A stretch of DNA of 10,595 nucleotides from Candidatus Agrococcus pullicola (GTDB taxonomy: Bacteria; Actinomycetota; Actinomycetes; Actinomycetales; Microbacteriaceae). Numbering within the stretch: the first letter of the stretch is position 1; every line of letters begins with the position of its first letter. The stretch covers positions 1-10,595 of the forward strand of contig DXDC01000005.1 of NCBI GenBank assembly GCA_019115685.1, given 5' to 3'. Below, piece after piece: positions 1 to 7,088 of this stretch. A program made the translations under genes and the position numbers. The notes below the pieces were generated by a model that ran no database searches, was not told the origin of the DNA, and saw nothing but the letters and a program-made list of their open reading frames with translations.

Positions 1-721
1 TGCGGAACTCGCCGCTGAAGAGCCGTTTCGCGCGCTTTCGCGCGTGCGAGATGCCGATGTTCGCACCGATGACGTTGCTGTCGTGCTGACGGTACGCCAT
101 CGTCGGCTCGGGGTCGATGAACCACGAGTACCCGAGCGCTCGTGCCACGGCGTAGACGAGCCAGTCGTGGGCGGGCGCGTGAGGCAGCAGGGGATGGTCG
201 CGCACTGACGCGATGACGTGATCGAAGGCCTCCCTGCGGAGCAGGAACGTGCATCCCGGACCGCCGCTCTCGCACAGGTAATCGAACCGGCGCAGCGGTT
301 GCGACTTCCTGATCACCTGCGAGGGCCGATCCTGATAGAACGCGATGACATCGCTCGAAACGGCATCCACGCGCTGCAGCGACGCCCACTGACGTGCGAG
401 TTTGTTCGGCAGCCAGATGTCGTCCTGATCGACGAAGCCCACGGCGTCGGCGTCGGCGAGGTCGGCGTGCAGCGCAAGCCTCAGGAAGTTTCTCGGTGCG
501 GTGCCGCCACGACCGTCGCGGATGATCGTGACCCGGTCATCCCGCTCGGCGAAAGCCTCCATCCACTCCCCGGTGCCGTCCGTGGAGTCGTCATCGGAGG
601 TGAACAGCAGTATCTCGACATTCTGCTGCTGCAGGATCGACATGACCTGCGCCTCAACGAATTCCCGGCCGTTGTGCGTCGCCATGAGCAGGGCGATCCG
701 GGGTAGGGGGGCATGGGTCAC
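1..721 (-). CDS. GT2 family glycosyltransferase, rhamnosyltransferase-like (3' end cut by window edge)
   Basis: Predicted cytoplasmic or membrane-peripheral glycosyltransferase that moves a sugar from a nucleotide donor onto a growing surface glycan. The visible 240 residues hold a GT-A core: an N-terminal strand with the ATHNG turn (residues 14-18), SDDDSTDG (42-49) in the nucleotide-binding position, and VDQDDIW (97-103) as the metal-binding DXD region. The QDDIW form is typical of WcaA/rhamnosyltransferase-type GT2 proteins. HDWLVY (185-190) fits the later acceptor or catalytic-base region. Family members usually have about 300 residues, so roughly 60 are missing beyond the left edge. The only sensible start is GTG at 721: an in-frame TAG lies at 731-733, and the next in-frame ATG (residue 13) would cut into the first beta strand. 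No clear Shine-Dalgarno precedes the GTG. It is divergent from rmlA, which supports a role in a rhamnose-type glycan; the donor sugar is inference. Confidence 0.88.
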   Translation of the reverse strand, partial: MTHAPLPRIALLMATHNGREFVEAQVMSILQQQNVEILLFTSDDDSTDGTGEWMEAFAERDDRVTIIRDGRGGTAPRNFLRLALHADLADADAVGFVDQDDIWLPNKLARQWASLQRVDAVSSDVIAFYQDRPSQVIRKSQPLRRFDYLCESGGPGCTFLLRREAFDHVIASVRDHPLLPHAPAHDWLVYAVARALGYSWFIDPEPTMAYRQHDSNVIGANIGISHARKRAKRLFSGEFR

Positions 722-727
722 CCCTAG

Positions 728-733
728 ATGCTA
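728..733 (-). promoter_or_regulatory. Candidate -10 element (TAGCAT) for a leaderless GT2 transcript
   Basis: On the minus strand TAGCAT matches the actinobacterial -10 pattern TANNNT. It ends 6 nt before the GTG start at 721, the distance expected if transcription starts on the GTG itself. No Shine-Dalgarno is visible, which fits a leaderless mRNA. No convincing -35 is present. The assignment rests on pattern and spacing only. Confidence 0.38.
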
Positions 734-774
734 CCCGTCGACTCTTGGAATGAGGTTTGAGCGATGACCGTGAC

Positions 775-783
775 GGGGGGGGG
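775..783. repeat. Homopolymer run of nine G in a divergent promoter region
   Basis: Nine consecutive G (nine C on the other strand) lie in the 116-bp gap between the divergent GT2 and rmlA starts. The tract sits just upstream of where a -35 box for rmlA would be expected, given the candidate -10 at 807-812. G tracts of this length can change length by slipped-strand mispairing, and are also prone to sequencing error. Confidence 0.9.
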
Positions 784-806
784 CACCGAGGTGTTGGGCT
801 CGTTGC

Positions 807-812
807 TAGGCT
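807..812 (+). promoter_or_regulatory. Candidate -10 element (TAGGCT) for rmlA
   Basis: TAGGCT fits TANNNT and would place transcription start about 19 nt before the rmlA ATG, leaving room for the Shine-Dalgarno at 826-831. No good -35 lies 16-18 nt upstream; the bases there follow directly after the G9 tract. Weak prediction. Confidence 0.3.
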
Positions 813-825
813 GAGCACTGCATGG

Positions 826-831
826 AAGGAG
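826..831 (+). promoter_or_regulatory. Ribosome binding site of rmlA
   Basis: AAGGAG lies 6 nt before the ATG at 838. This fixes the rmlA start at 838 and rules out the longer reading frame that opens at 757, whose extra N-terminal residues have no counterpart in RmlA proteins. Confidence 0.85.
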
Positions 832-837
832 ACGTGC

Positions 838-1737
838 ATGCGCGGCATCATCCTCGCGGGCGGCACCGGCACTCGGCTCTGGCCCATCACCAAGGGCATC
901 TCGAAACAGCTCATGCCGATCTACGACAAGCCGATGATCTACTATCCGCTGTCGACGCTCATGATGGCCGGTATCGACGAAGTGCTCATCATCACAGCAC
1001 CGGAACACACCGACCAGTTCATGCGCCTCTTCGGCGACGGCTCGCAGCTGGGCATCTCGATTCAGTACGCCGAGCAGCCCGAGCCGGACGGTCTCGCCCA
1101 AGCCTTCATCATCGGCGAGGAGTTCATAGGGGACGAGTCGGTTGCACTCGTGCTGGGCGACAACATCTTCCACGGCACCGGGCTCGGATCGAGCCTGCGC
1201 GAGTACGTCGACATCGACGGCGGCCTCATCTTCGCCTACCACGTCGCGAACCCGAGCGCGTACGGTGTCGTCGAGTTCGACCGTGACATGCAGGCGATTT
1301 CGATAGAAGAGAAGCCCGAGTTCCCGAAGAGCCGCTTCGCGGTGCCGGGCCTGTACTTCTACGAGAACAGCGTCGTCGAAGTGGCCAAGAGCATTGTACC
1401 CTCCGCGCGCGGAGAACTCGAGATATCCAGTGTCAACGCCCACTACCTGCGGCAGGGGCGACTGAGCGTGAACGTGCTCGATCGAGGGGTCGCCTGGCTC
1501 GATACCGGCACCTTCGACTCGATGATGCAGGCCAGTGAATACGTGCGCGTGATCGAGGCGCGGCAGGGATACAAGATCGGCTGCATTGAAGAGATCGCCT
1601 GGCGAGCGGGCTGGATCGACGACGCGCAGCTCGAGCTGCTCGGTGACGAGCTGCTGAAGAGCGGCTACGGCGATTACCTGCACCAGCTGCTCGAGAATCG
1701 CGCCATGGAACGGCTGCGGGGGTCCGCGGGGTTGTGA
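838..1737 (+). CDS. rmlA: Glucose-1-phosphate thymidylyltransferase (RmlA)
   Basis: Catalyses dTTP + alpha-D-glucose 1-phosphate to dTDP-glucose + PPi in the cytoplasm, the first step to dTDP-L-rhamnose and other dTDP-deoxysugars. The 299 residues match the usual RmlA length (about 286-300). Visible signatures are the nucleotide-binding loop [11 protein letters not shown] (6-16), followed by K23 and the [15 protein letters not shown] segment (25-39) typical of RmlA; the [12 protein letters not shown] substrate loop (79-90); LGDNIFHG (106-113) with metal-binding D108; and the later EKPEFPKS motif. The start is ATG 838, set by AAGGAG 6 nt upstream. The stop codon overlaps the GTG of the next gene (GTGA, 1734-1737), so the two are probably co-transcribed and translationally coupled. 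No rmlB, rmlC or rmlD follows, which is unusual; they may lie elsewhere in the locus. RmlA identity is close to certain from these motifs; the final sugar (rhamnose or another) is inference. Confidence 0.97.
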   Translation: MRGIILAGGTGTRLWPITKGISKQLMPIYDKPMIYYPLSTLMMAGIDEVLIITAPEHTDQFMRLFGDGSQLGISIQYAEQPEPDGLAQAFIIGEEFIGDESVALVLGDNIFHGTGLGSSLREYVDIDGGLIFAYHVANPSAYGVVEFDRDMQAISIEEKPEFPKSRFAVPGLYFYENSVVEVAKSIVPSARGELEISSVNAHYLRQGRLSVNVLDRGVAWLDTGTFDSMMQASEYVRVIEARQGYKIGCIEEIAWRAGWIDDAQLELLGDELLKSGYGDYLHQLLENRAMERLRGSAGL

Positions 1738-2789
1738 AATCCGTTCTCGTCTTCCCCGCCTACGACGACAATCCGTTCTTGTCGATCCTGCTCGGATCCG
1801 CCAGAAGCGCGGGGTTCCGCGTGCGCAGCGTTGTTGCGCTGCCCGACTTCGTCGCCGAGGCTGACGAGCTCGGACCCGGCGACGTCATCCACATGAACTG
1901 GACAGCACAGGTGACGCAACGTCCACGCACTCCGTGGGGCGCAGCACAGGGCATCCGGCGGCTGCTGGCCGCGATCGACAGGGCGAAGGCGCGCGGCGCG
2001 AAGCTGATCTGGACGTTGCACAACGCGCTCGCGCACGACGCGAGAAACGTGCAGCAGGATGCCCGGCTCGGCTCGGAGCTCGCGGCTCGGGCCGACATCA
2101 TCCACGTCATGAACAGGGCTACCGAGCGGCTCGTCACCGACTACCGACTGCCGCCCGATCGTATCCGGATCATCCCGCATCCCAGCTACTCGGGCGCGTA
2201 CGATCGGCCTGCCGACTCCCGGTCGCAGGAGACGGCGCGCGAACTGGTCGGGGCCTCGCGCGACAGGTTCGCCGTGCTGATGCTGGGGCACATGAAACCG
2301 TACAAAGGGGCGCTGGATCTCATCGCTGCGGCCGAGACATCTTCCAGGCCGTTGACGCTCATGCTGGCAGGCAGGGGGACGACGCGGGACTGGCGCGCCA
2401 TCGATGCGGCGATCGGCGATCGGCTCCACGCGGTCGTGCACCGCGATTACGTCAACAGCGACGAGGTGCCGCTGTGGTTCGACGCCGCGGATGTGACGGT
2501 GCTGCCGTATCGGCGGATCCTGAACTCCGGCTCCGCTTTGCTGTCGGCGACGTTCGGCGTGCCCGTTGTCATGCCGGATGAACCCAGCGTGCTCGCTGAG
2601 TTCGGCGATGAGGAGTGGGTTGTCACCTACGACCGGAACGATCAGGTAGCAGGAATTCGCCGCGTACTGAATGACGCCTCGATCGATTGGGCTGCGAAGG
2701 GTCGTGCCGCCCTCGCCTTTGCCGACACTGTGCGCCCTGAGGTTATCTCCGATCGCTTCCTTGCGCTGCTGCGTGAGCTCAGCGCCTGA
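1734..2789 (+). CDS. GT4 family (GT-B fold) glycosyltransferase
   Basis: Predicted retaining glycosyltransferase of 351 residues with a two-Rossmann GT-B fold. The N-terminal half runs from [12 protein letters not shown] (4-15) through IHMNW (52-56) to HNALAHD (96-102) and ADIIHVM (120-126). The C-terminal half has the donor-side segment LGHMKPYKG (184-192), LMLAGRG (209-215) and the [17 protein letters not shown] block (251-267), where GT4 enzymes bind the nucleotide-sugar, followed by [10 protein letters not shown]. Translation probably starts at the GTG overlapping the rmlA stop, so it depends on rmlA expression; there is only a weak G-rich sequence upstream. Its motifs are closely echoed in the C-terminal domain of the neighbouring fusion protein (HNALPHD, PYKG, LPYRKVLNSGS), so the two are paralogous GT4 modules. 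Donor and acceptor cannot be read from sequence. The gene ends 4 bp from the convergent fusion gene. Confidence 0.92.
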   Translation: MKSVLVFPAYDDNPFLSILLGSARSAGFRVRSVVALPDFVAEADELGPGDVIHMNWTAQVTQRPRTPWGAAQGIRRLLAAIDRAKARGAKLIWTLHNALAHDARNVQQDARLGSELAARADIIHVMNRATERLVTDYRLPPDRIRIIPHPSYSGAYDRPADSRSQETARELVGASRDRFAVLMLGHMKPYKGALDLIAAAETSSRPLTLMLAGRGTTRDWRAIDAAIGDRLHAVVHRDYVNSDEVPLWFDAADVTVLPYRRILNSGSALLSATFGVPVVMPDEPSVLAEFGDEEWVVTYDRNDQVAGIRRVLNDASIDWAAKGRAALAFADTVRPEVISDRFLALLRELSA

Positions 2790-2793
2790 CCTG

Positions 2794-5538
2794 CTACGCC
2801 GCGGCCTCTCGCAGCATGCGCACGTAGCCGCGGCTCATCGCAACCGGTGACCTGCGACGTGCGAATTCGAGTGCGGCACGGCGCACGTCCGCGTCCTCGA
2901 ACCAGCCGTCTGAGAGCAGCTCTGCGATAGCCGCTGCCGAGCGGGTCGTGTCGAAGAACCGGATCCAGGGCTGACCGCCGTAGTCGGCGACGAGCGCGGG
3001 CTCATCCGGCAGGATGACCGGCAGCGCGAAGGTCGCGGCAAGCATCATCGAGCCGGAATTGAGCACCTTGCGATACGGCAGCACGGCGACATCGGCTGCC
3101 GAGAACCAAGCCGCAACCTCGGCGTCTTCGATGAATCGCAGCGCGCTCGTGACGGCGACACCGCTGCTCCTGATGCGGTCGAGTTCCTTCGCGAGCTCCG
3201 GCGCGGGCTTGCCCGCCAGCAGCAGCTCGACCGGGTTGTCGCTCTGCAGCGCGATCGCCGCATCGAAGAGCTGATCCAGCCCCTTGTACGGCCGCAACTG
3301 GCCGAAGAAGAGGGCCGTGCGACCGCTGCCCGCTCCGATCTCGCGCCGGGCATCCACCATCGGCAACCGGTCGCCGTACATGCCCTGATAACTCGAGTGC
3401 TCGAGCACCCGCACCTTCTCGGCAGGGAGCTCGTACGCACCGTCGACGGCATCGACGGTCGCCTGGGAAAGCACGTGGATGATATCGGCGACCCGCGCGA
3501 TCTCACTGTGCAGTCGCACCGCGGTCTCCGGGTACTTCGAGTCGTGCGGGAGGGCGTTGTGCACGCTCCAGAGCACGGATCTGCCGCGGGCTCTGGCCTG
3601 CTCGAGCGCCTCGATGAACTCATCGACGAAGTCTTCGGCTTCGCGCTGCGATCTGCGCTTCTCGATCAAGGGGCCCGTCCAGTGGATGTGCACCGCGCCG
3701 GATGCGCGTCGATCGCGCAGCTCTTCCATGAGGCGGCCCGGGTCGACGGTGCCGGGGATCTCGCTGCCGCCGCCGATGACTTCGGTGTGCAGCATGGTCA
3801 TGTACGGGTTCGAGTACCAGTTGGGGAAGGTGAAGAGCCGTTCGCCGTGTGAGGCTCTGTGCTGCGTGAGACCCGCGGGGGCGTGGAAGGAGAGCACGGT
3901 TCCCGGCGCGCTCTCGACCGTGACGCCGCCCGAAACCGCCCCTTCCGCCAACTCGAGTCGCAGGTCGACGGCCGAGGGCGCGTATCGTCTCGACTGTCGC
4001 AGCAGCAGGCGCTGCGGTCCGGCGTCCAGCACCGATGGCGGAACCGCGCACTGCCAGCGGAGCGAGTTCCCGTCGCGCATGGTGGCCACGGGCGCCTTTG
4101 TCACCAGCCCCGATTCACTGACGAACACCAGTGCGAAGTCGTCTTTGAAGCACGCGTGCGCGCGATGCTCGAGCGCTCCGGAGACGGTCACCGTCGTGGC
4201 GCTCGTGCGCAGCCCCGTGATCGTCGCCGCGGCGGTGGAAGCGGTCGCGAGCGTCTGCCAAGCGATGCGGATGCTGTCGGGCAACCGCAGGCCGGGCTCC
4301 TGCACCGCGGGGGTCGTCACCGATTTCAGTACTGACGGGTGGATGCCGCCGAGCAGATTCCGAACCGACTGCAGTACTTCACGTGCACGGGGGAGCGGGT
4401 AGCCGCTCGCGAGCGGCACGACGAGCTTGCTCAGCGCGAGCTGGGCGGCGATGTGCCCCTCGACCGGATCACCGGTGTCGAGCGCATCGCACGCGCCGAG
4501 GACGGCGGTGACGAAATCGTCGTCGTCGACACCGTCGCCGCCGAGACGTTCGAGCGGGTCGGTCGGCAGCGACTGCCACCGCGTGCTGGGGATGCGCATC
4601 GCGAATGCGCGCAGCACGGCGAGCGAATACGCATCGAGGTCCGTGACGGCGTCGTCATCGGCAACTTCGAGCATCCTGATCGCGAGGCGCTCGACGCCGG
4701 CGAGGAGATCGGGGTTCGTGATCCGCGTGAACTTCGTCGCCCGGGTCAGCCACTGCTTGAGCGTGTGGTTCAGCACGTAGTGGTTGCGTACCGTCGAGTC
4801 GACGGGCTCGATCACATCGAGGGTTTTCGCGGCCTCTGCGATCCAGTCGCCGAGCGTTTTCTCGCGCAGGTAGTCGGCACTGATCGCCGCTCCGTGCCGC
4901 CTGTGCAGGTAGACGGAGTCGGTGACGATCGCGACCCGGTTCGCCGCGAGCTGGCTCTTCAGCGAGAAGACGATGTCTTCGCAGTGCACGCCCTCCGGGA
5001 AGCTCAGTTCCTCGCGCTCGATGAGGTCGCGACGAATGATTTTGCCCCAGGCGGTGTGGTCATCGGTGAGGCTGGGCATCTGATCGAGCGTGTAGGTGCC
5101 GGGGCGACGCAGGAACTGCACGGCGTTGTAGGTCCAGTAGCGTTTGCGGATACCGCCGTCGAAGAGGTCTTCTCCGTAGCCGGCTGCGATGTCGGCGCCC
5201 GTGCGAAGGGAGGCGGCCATGAGCATCTCCAATGCCCTCGGCGTGAGTTCGTCGTCGCTGTCCAGGAAGAGCACGAAGTCGCCGCGGGCGATCTCGAGCG
5301 CCGCGTTGCGGGCACCTCCCAGCCCGCGATTCTCGATCTCCTCGACCTTGAAGCGGGCATCCTGATCCTCGAAGCGGCGGGCGATGCTGATGGAGTCGTC
5401 GGGAGACCCGTCGACGAGCAGGATGGCCTCCCAGTCCGTCCATGTCTGCGACAGCAGGGAGTTGCAGCAGGCGGCCAGCCAGTCCTCGACGTTGTAGATC
5501 GGAACTATGATGGAGACCGCTGGTTTGTCGGCAGGCAT
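2794..5538 (-). CDS. Bifunctional glycosyltransferase: N-terminal GT2, middle region, C-terminal GT4
   Basis: Large 914-residue protein likely to add two sugars in succession to a surface glycan. The N-terminal GT-A domain (about 7-230) shows SIIVPIYNVEDWL (9-21), LLVDGSPDDS (40-49), NRGLGGARNAAL (70-81), the DXD-type LDSDDE (92-97) and HCED (185-188) as probable catalytic base. A helical linker follows, then a region (about 430-560) with alternating hydrophobic residues that looks like a beta domain of unknown role. The C-terminal GT-B domain (about 565-914) has HNALPHD (660-666), PYKG (750-753) and LPYRKVLNSGS (820-830), matching the convergent GT4 gene. The ATG at 5538 is preferred: GAAGGG lies 4 nt upstream, and the GT2 strand begins at residue 7. 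A longer GTG start at 5592 would add 18 residues and reach almost to the divergent gene's ATG. GT2-GT4 pairing on one chain is known from other bifunctional polymer synthases; the sugars here are unknown. Confidence 0.93.
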   Translation of the reverse strand: MPADKPAVSIIVPIYNVEDWLAACCNSLLSQTWTDWEAILLVDGSPDDSISIARRFEDQDARFKVEEIENRGLGGARNAALEIARGDFVLFLDSDDELTPRALEMLMAASLRTGADIAAGYGEDLFDGGIRKRYWTYNAVQFLRRPGTYTLDQMPSLTDDHTAWGKIIRRDLIEREELSFPEGVHCEDIVFSLKSQLAANRVAIVTDSVYLHRRHGAAISADYLREKTLGDWIAEAAKTLDVIEPVDSTVRNHYVLNHTLKQWLTRATKFTRITNPDLLAGVERLAIRMLEVADDDAVTDLDAYSLAVLRAFAMRIPSTRWQSLPTDPLERLGGDGVDDDDFVTAVLGACDALDTGDPVEGHIAAQLALSKLVVPLASGYPLPRAREVLQSVRNLLGGIHPSVLKSVTTPAVQEPGLRLPDSIRIAWQTLATASTAAATITGLRTSATTVTVSGALEHRAHACFKDDFALVFVSESGLVTKAPVATMRDGNSLRWQCAVPPSVLDAGPQRLLLRQSRRYAPSAVDLRLELAEGAVSGGVTVESAPGTVLSFHAPAGLTQHRASHGERLFTFPNWYSNPYMTMLHTEVIGGGSEIPGTVDPGRLMEELRDRRASGAVHIHWTGPLIEKRRSQREAEDFVDEFIEALEQARARGRSVLWSVHNALPHDSKYPETAVRLHSEIARVADIIHVLSQATVDAVDGAYELPAEKVRVLEHSSYQGMYGDRLPMVDARREIGAGSGRTALFFGQLRPYKGLDQLFDAAIALQSDNPVELLLAGKPAPELAKELDRIRSSGVAVTSALRFIEDAEVAAWFSAADVAVLPYRKVLNSGSMMLAATFALPVILPDEPALVADYGGQPWIRFFDTTRSAAAIAELLSDGWFEDADVRRAALEFARRRSPVAMSRGYVRMLREAAA

Positions 5539-5556
5539 AGCACCCTTCGTTACACT
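5528..5556 (+). promoter_or_regulatory. Candidate promoter for the 494-residue GT2 gene
   Basis: TCGGCA (5528-5533, 4 of 6 to the -35 consensus), a 17-nt spacer and TACACT (5551-5556, fits TANNNT). Transcription would start near 5563, about 32 nt before the ATG at 5595, keeping its Shine-Dalgarno. The -35 lies inside the first codons of the divergent fusion gene, so the two promoters overlap. Confidence 0.35.
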
Positions 5557-5582
5557 CCAGAAAATTGTGACACTCAATCTTA
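5549..5582 (-). promoter_or_regulatory. Candidate promoter elements for the GT2-GT4 fusion gene
   Basis: Two alternatives are visible on the minus strand. One is TTGAGT (5577-5572), a 17-nt spacer and TGTAAC (5554-5549), each 4 of 6 to consensus, but transcription would start about 4 nt before the ATG and lose the GAAGGG at 5548-5543. The other is TAAGAT (5582-5577) as -10, giving a leader of about 30 nt that keeps the ribosome site but has no -35. They cannot be told apart from sequence. Confidence 0.33.
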
Positions 5583-5588
5583 AGGGAG
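5582..5588 (+). promoter_or_regulatory. Ribosome binding site of the 494-residue GT2 gene
   Basis: AAGGGAG lies 6 nt before the ATG at 5595. It is a strong anti-Shine-Dalgarno match and decides this start. Confidence 0.85.
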
Positions 5589-5594
5589 CCACAT

Positions 5595-7079
5595 ATGACC
5601 GGCCCGACCGAGGGGCGCGCCTTGGAGCCGAGGCTCAGTGTGATCATCCCGGCGTTCAACGTCGAGGATTGGATCGGGCTGACACTCGAGTCGATTCTCG
5701 GTGCCAGCGAGCAGTCGCTGGAGGTGCTGGTGGTGGATGACGGCTCCACCGACGAAACCCGGCGAGTCGTTGAGAATATCGCCACGCTGGATGCCCGGGT
5801 GCGGTTGCTGCCGAACCCCGGCAAGGGCGGAGCGCAGGCTCGCAACTTCGCTATCGGCCAGGCGAGCGGGGAGTTCCTGGCCTTCTCCGACGGCGACGAC
5901 CTCGTGCCGCAGCGCGCCTACGAGTACCTGCTGCGACAGGCCGACGCGTCCGGCAACGACATGGTCGTCGGCAACCACGTCACGAGCGAACCGCAGCGGC
6001 TCGTCAAGCGCAGCTCGAACCTGCCGCTGTATCGCCAGACCGAGGCCGGCCTGACTCTGGTCGACGAGCCGTTGTTCCTGCGCGACCGCGTGTGCTGGAA
6101 CCGCATCATTCGCCGGTCGACGTGGCAGCGTCTCGGTCTCGAGTTCGCCGATTCTCGCCGCTCCAATGACATCCAGGCGATGACCAGGGCGTACTGCATG
6201 ATTCCCTTCGATGTGATCCCCGAGCCCGTGTACGTCTACCGGCGTCGCGTCGGCTCGACATCGATGACGAGCAACAAGCTGCGCTCCGATGCCCTGCGCG
6301 ATCACTTCACGCAGGAGATCGCCTGCAGCGACGCAGTGGCCTCACTCGGGAACAAACACCTCGGCGACCGGTACTTCGCGGGCATCCTCGAGTTCGACGT
6401 CTGGGCGCACGGCCGCGAGGTCGCACTGCAGGAGGCGCACGAGTTCGACGAGGTGCGTGAGCTGATGCTCGAACTGGTGACCCGCGCATCCCGGGACGCC
6501 GTCCGTTCGCTGCCGGCCCACCATCGGCTGTTCTATACGTTCGTCGGCCGCGGTGATTGGGAGGCGGCGCGCATCATCGTCGGACGCCAGGGCCGCACGA
6601 TGGCGGATGCCCTCGATCGCGTCGATGCGGCGGGCATCGTGCGCGCGGCCATCGCAACCGACGGCAAGACGGGGCGTGCAGCGGCCTGGCTCGTCCGGGC
6701 GTCGTACCTGAAGGCGATCGTCGATGATCCGAACCGTTCGGATGAGCAGATCGTTTCGCTGCAGCGGAAGGCACGTGCCCTCGTACGACTCGGTCTGCCG
6801 AAATCGGCGTTCGAGTGGCGCGATCGGCAGATTCTGCTGGCGAACAGCGCCGATGCGGAGGCGATACGAGAGGCCGCTCGGAAGTCGGAACCGTTCGGTG
6901 TGCTGTACGTGGCCCGGCGTGTGCGTGGTGTTTTGGCGCGCGTTGCGAAAGCCGACGAGGACCGCGGGGCTCCGACGCCGCAGCAGATGCTGTCGATGGC
7001 GCGGCGAGTGCGCCCACGTCACGTGCGCAAGGCTGGCGGCGTCGCCATACGAGTGGCGCGTCGGCGCCTCGGCAGGTAG
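5595..7079 (+). CDS. GT2 family glycosyltransferase with helical C-terminal extension
   Basis: Predicted inverting glycosyltransferase of 494 residues. The GT-A core is clear: RLSVIIPAFNVEDWI (13-27), VLVVDDGSTDE (44-54), GGAQARNFAIGQASGEFLAFSDGDD (78-102) with the DGDD metal site (99-102), and a later VCWNRIIRRSTW segment typical of CPS-type GT2 enzymes. Beyond about residue 230 the chain is mostly predicted helix with no motif I recognise. It ends in a strongly basic tail (468-494) with 10 Arg, one Lys, one His and no acidic residue, which could hold the enzyme at the inner face of the membrane. The start at ATG 5595 has AAGGGAG 6 nt upstream. The gene is divergent from the GT2-GT4 fusion with only 56 bp between the starts, so they probably share a control region. 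It ends 9 bp before a 71-bp palindrome. Sugar specificity is unknown. Confidence 0.93.
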   Translation: MTGPTEGRALEPRLSVIIPAFNVEDWIGLTLESILGASEQSLEVLVVDDGSTDETRRVVENIATLDARVRLLPNPGKGGAQARNFAIGQASGEFLAFSDGDDLVPQRAYEYLLRQADASGNDMVVGNHVTSEPQRLVKRSSNLPLYRQTEAGLTLVDEPLFLRDRVCWNRIIRRSTWQRLGLEFADSRRSNDIQAMTRAYCMIPFDVIPEPVYVYRRRVGSTSMTSNKLRSDALRDHFTQEIACSDAVASLGNKHLGDRYFAGILEFDVWAHGREVALQEAHEFDEVRELMLELVTRASRDAVRSLPAHHRLFYTFVGRGDWEAARIIVGRQGRTMADALDRVDAAGIVRAAIATDGKTGRAAAWLVRASYLKAIVDDPNRSDEQIVSLQRKARALVRLGLPKSAFEWRDRQILLANSADAEAIREAARKSEPFGVLYVARRVRGVLARVAKADEDRGAPTPQQMLSMARRVRPRHVRKAGGVAIRVARRRLGR

Positions 7080-7088
7080 TTGCGCTAC

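Noticed and set aside
26..45. Tandem 10-bp repeat (TTTCGCGCGC then TTTCGCGCGT)
   Set aside because: It lies within the GT2 coding frame and simply encodes a basic Lys/Arg/Ala stretch; two copies are not enough to call a repeat element.
724..1683. Long minus-strand frame (319 codons) opposite rmlA
   Set aside because: The opposite strand encodes an unambiguous RmlA, so this is a shadow frame.
4339..5583. Long open frame on the plus strand (414 codons) opposite the fusion gene
   Set aside because: It is antisense to a protein with clear GT2 motifs, its composition is that of a mirror frame in GC-rich DNA, and no family motif is visible.
5592..5594. Longer start (GTG at 5592) for the GT2-GT4 fusion
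   Set aside because: It would add 18 residues without family similarity, end next to the divergent start codon and lack a ribosome site, while the ATG at 5538 has GAAGGG upstream.
6147..6157. An 11-base word GCCGATTCTCG matching the left arm of the palindrome at 7089
   Set aside because: It falls in the GT2 coding sequence without a second arm; common local codons explain it and chance cannot be excluded.
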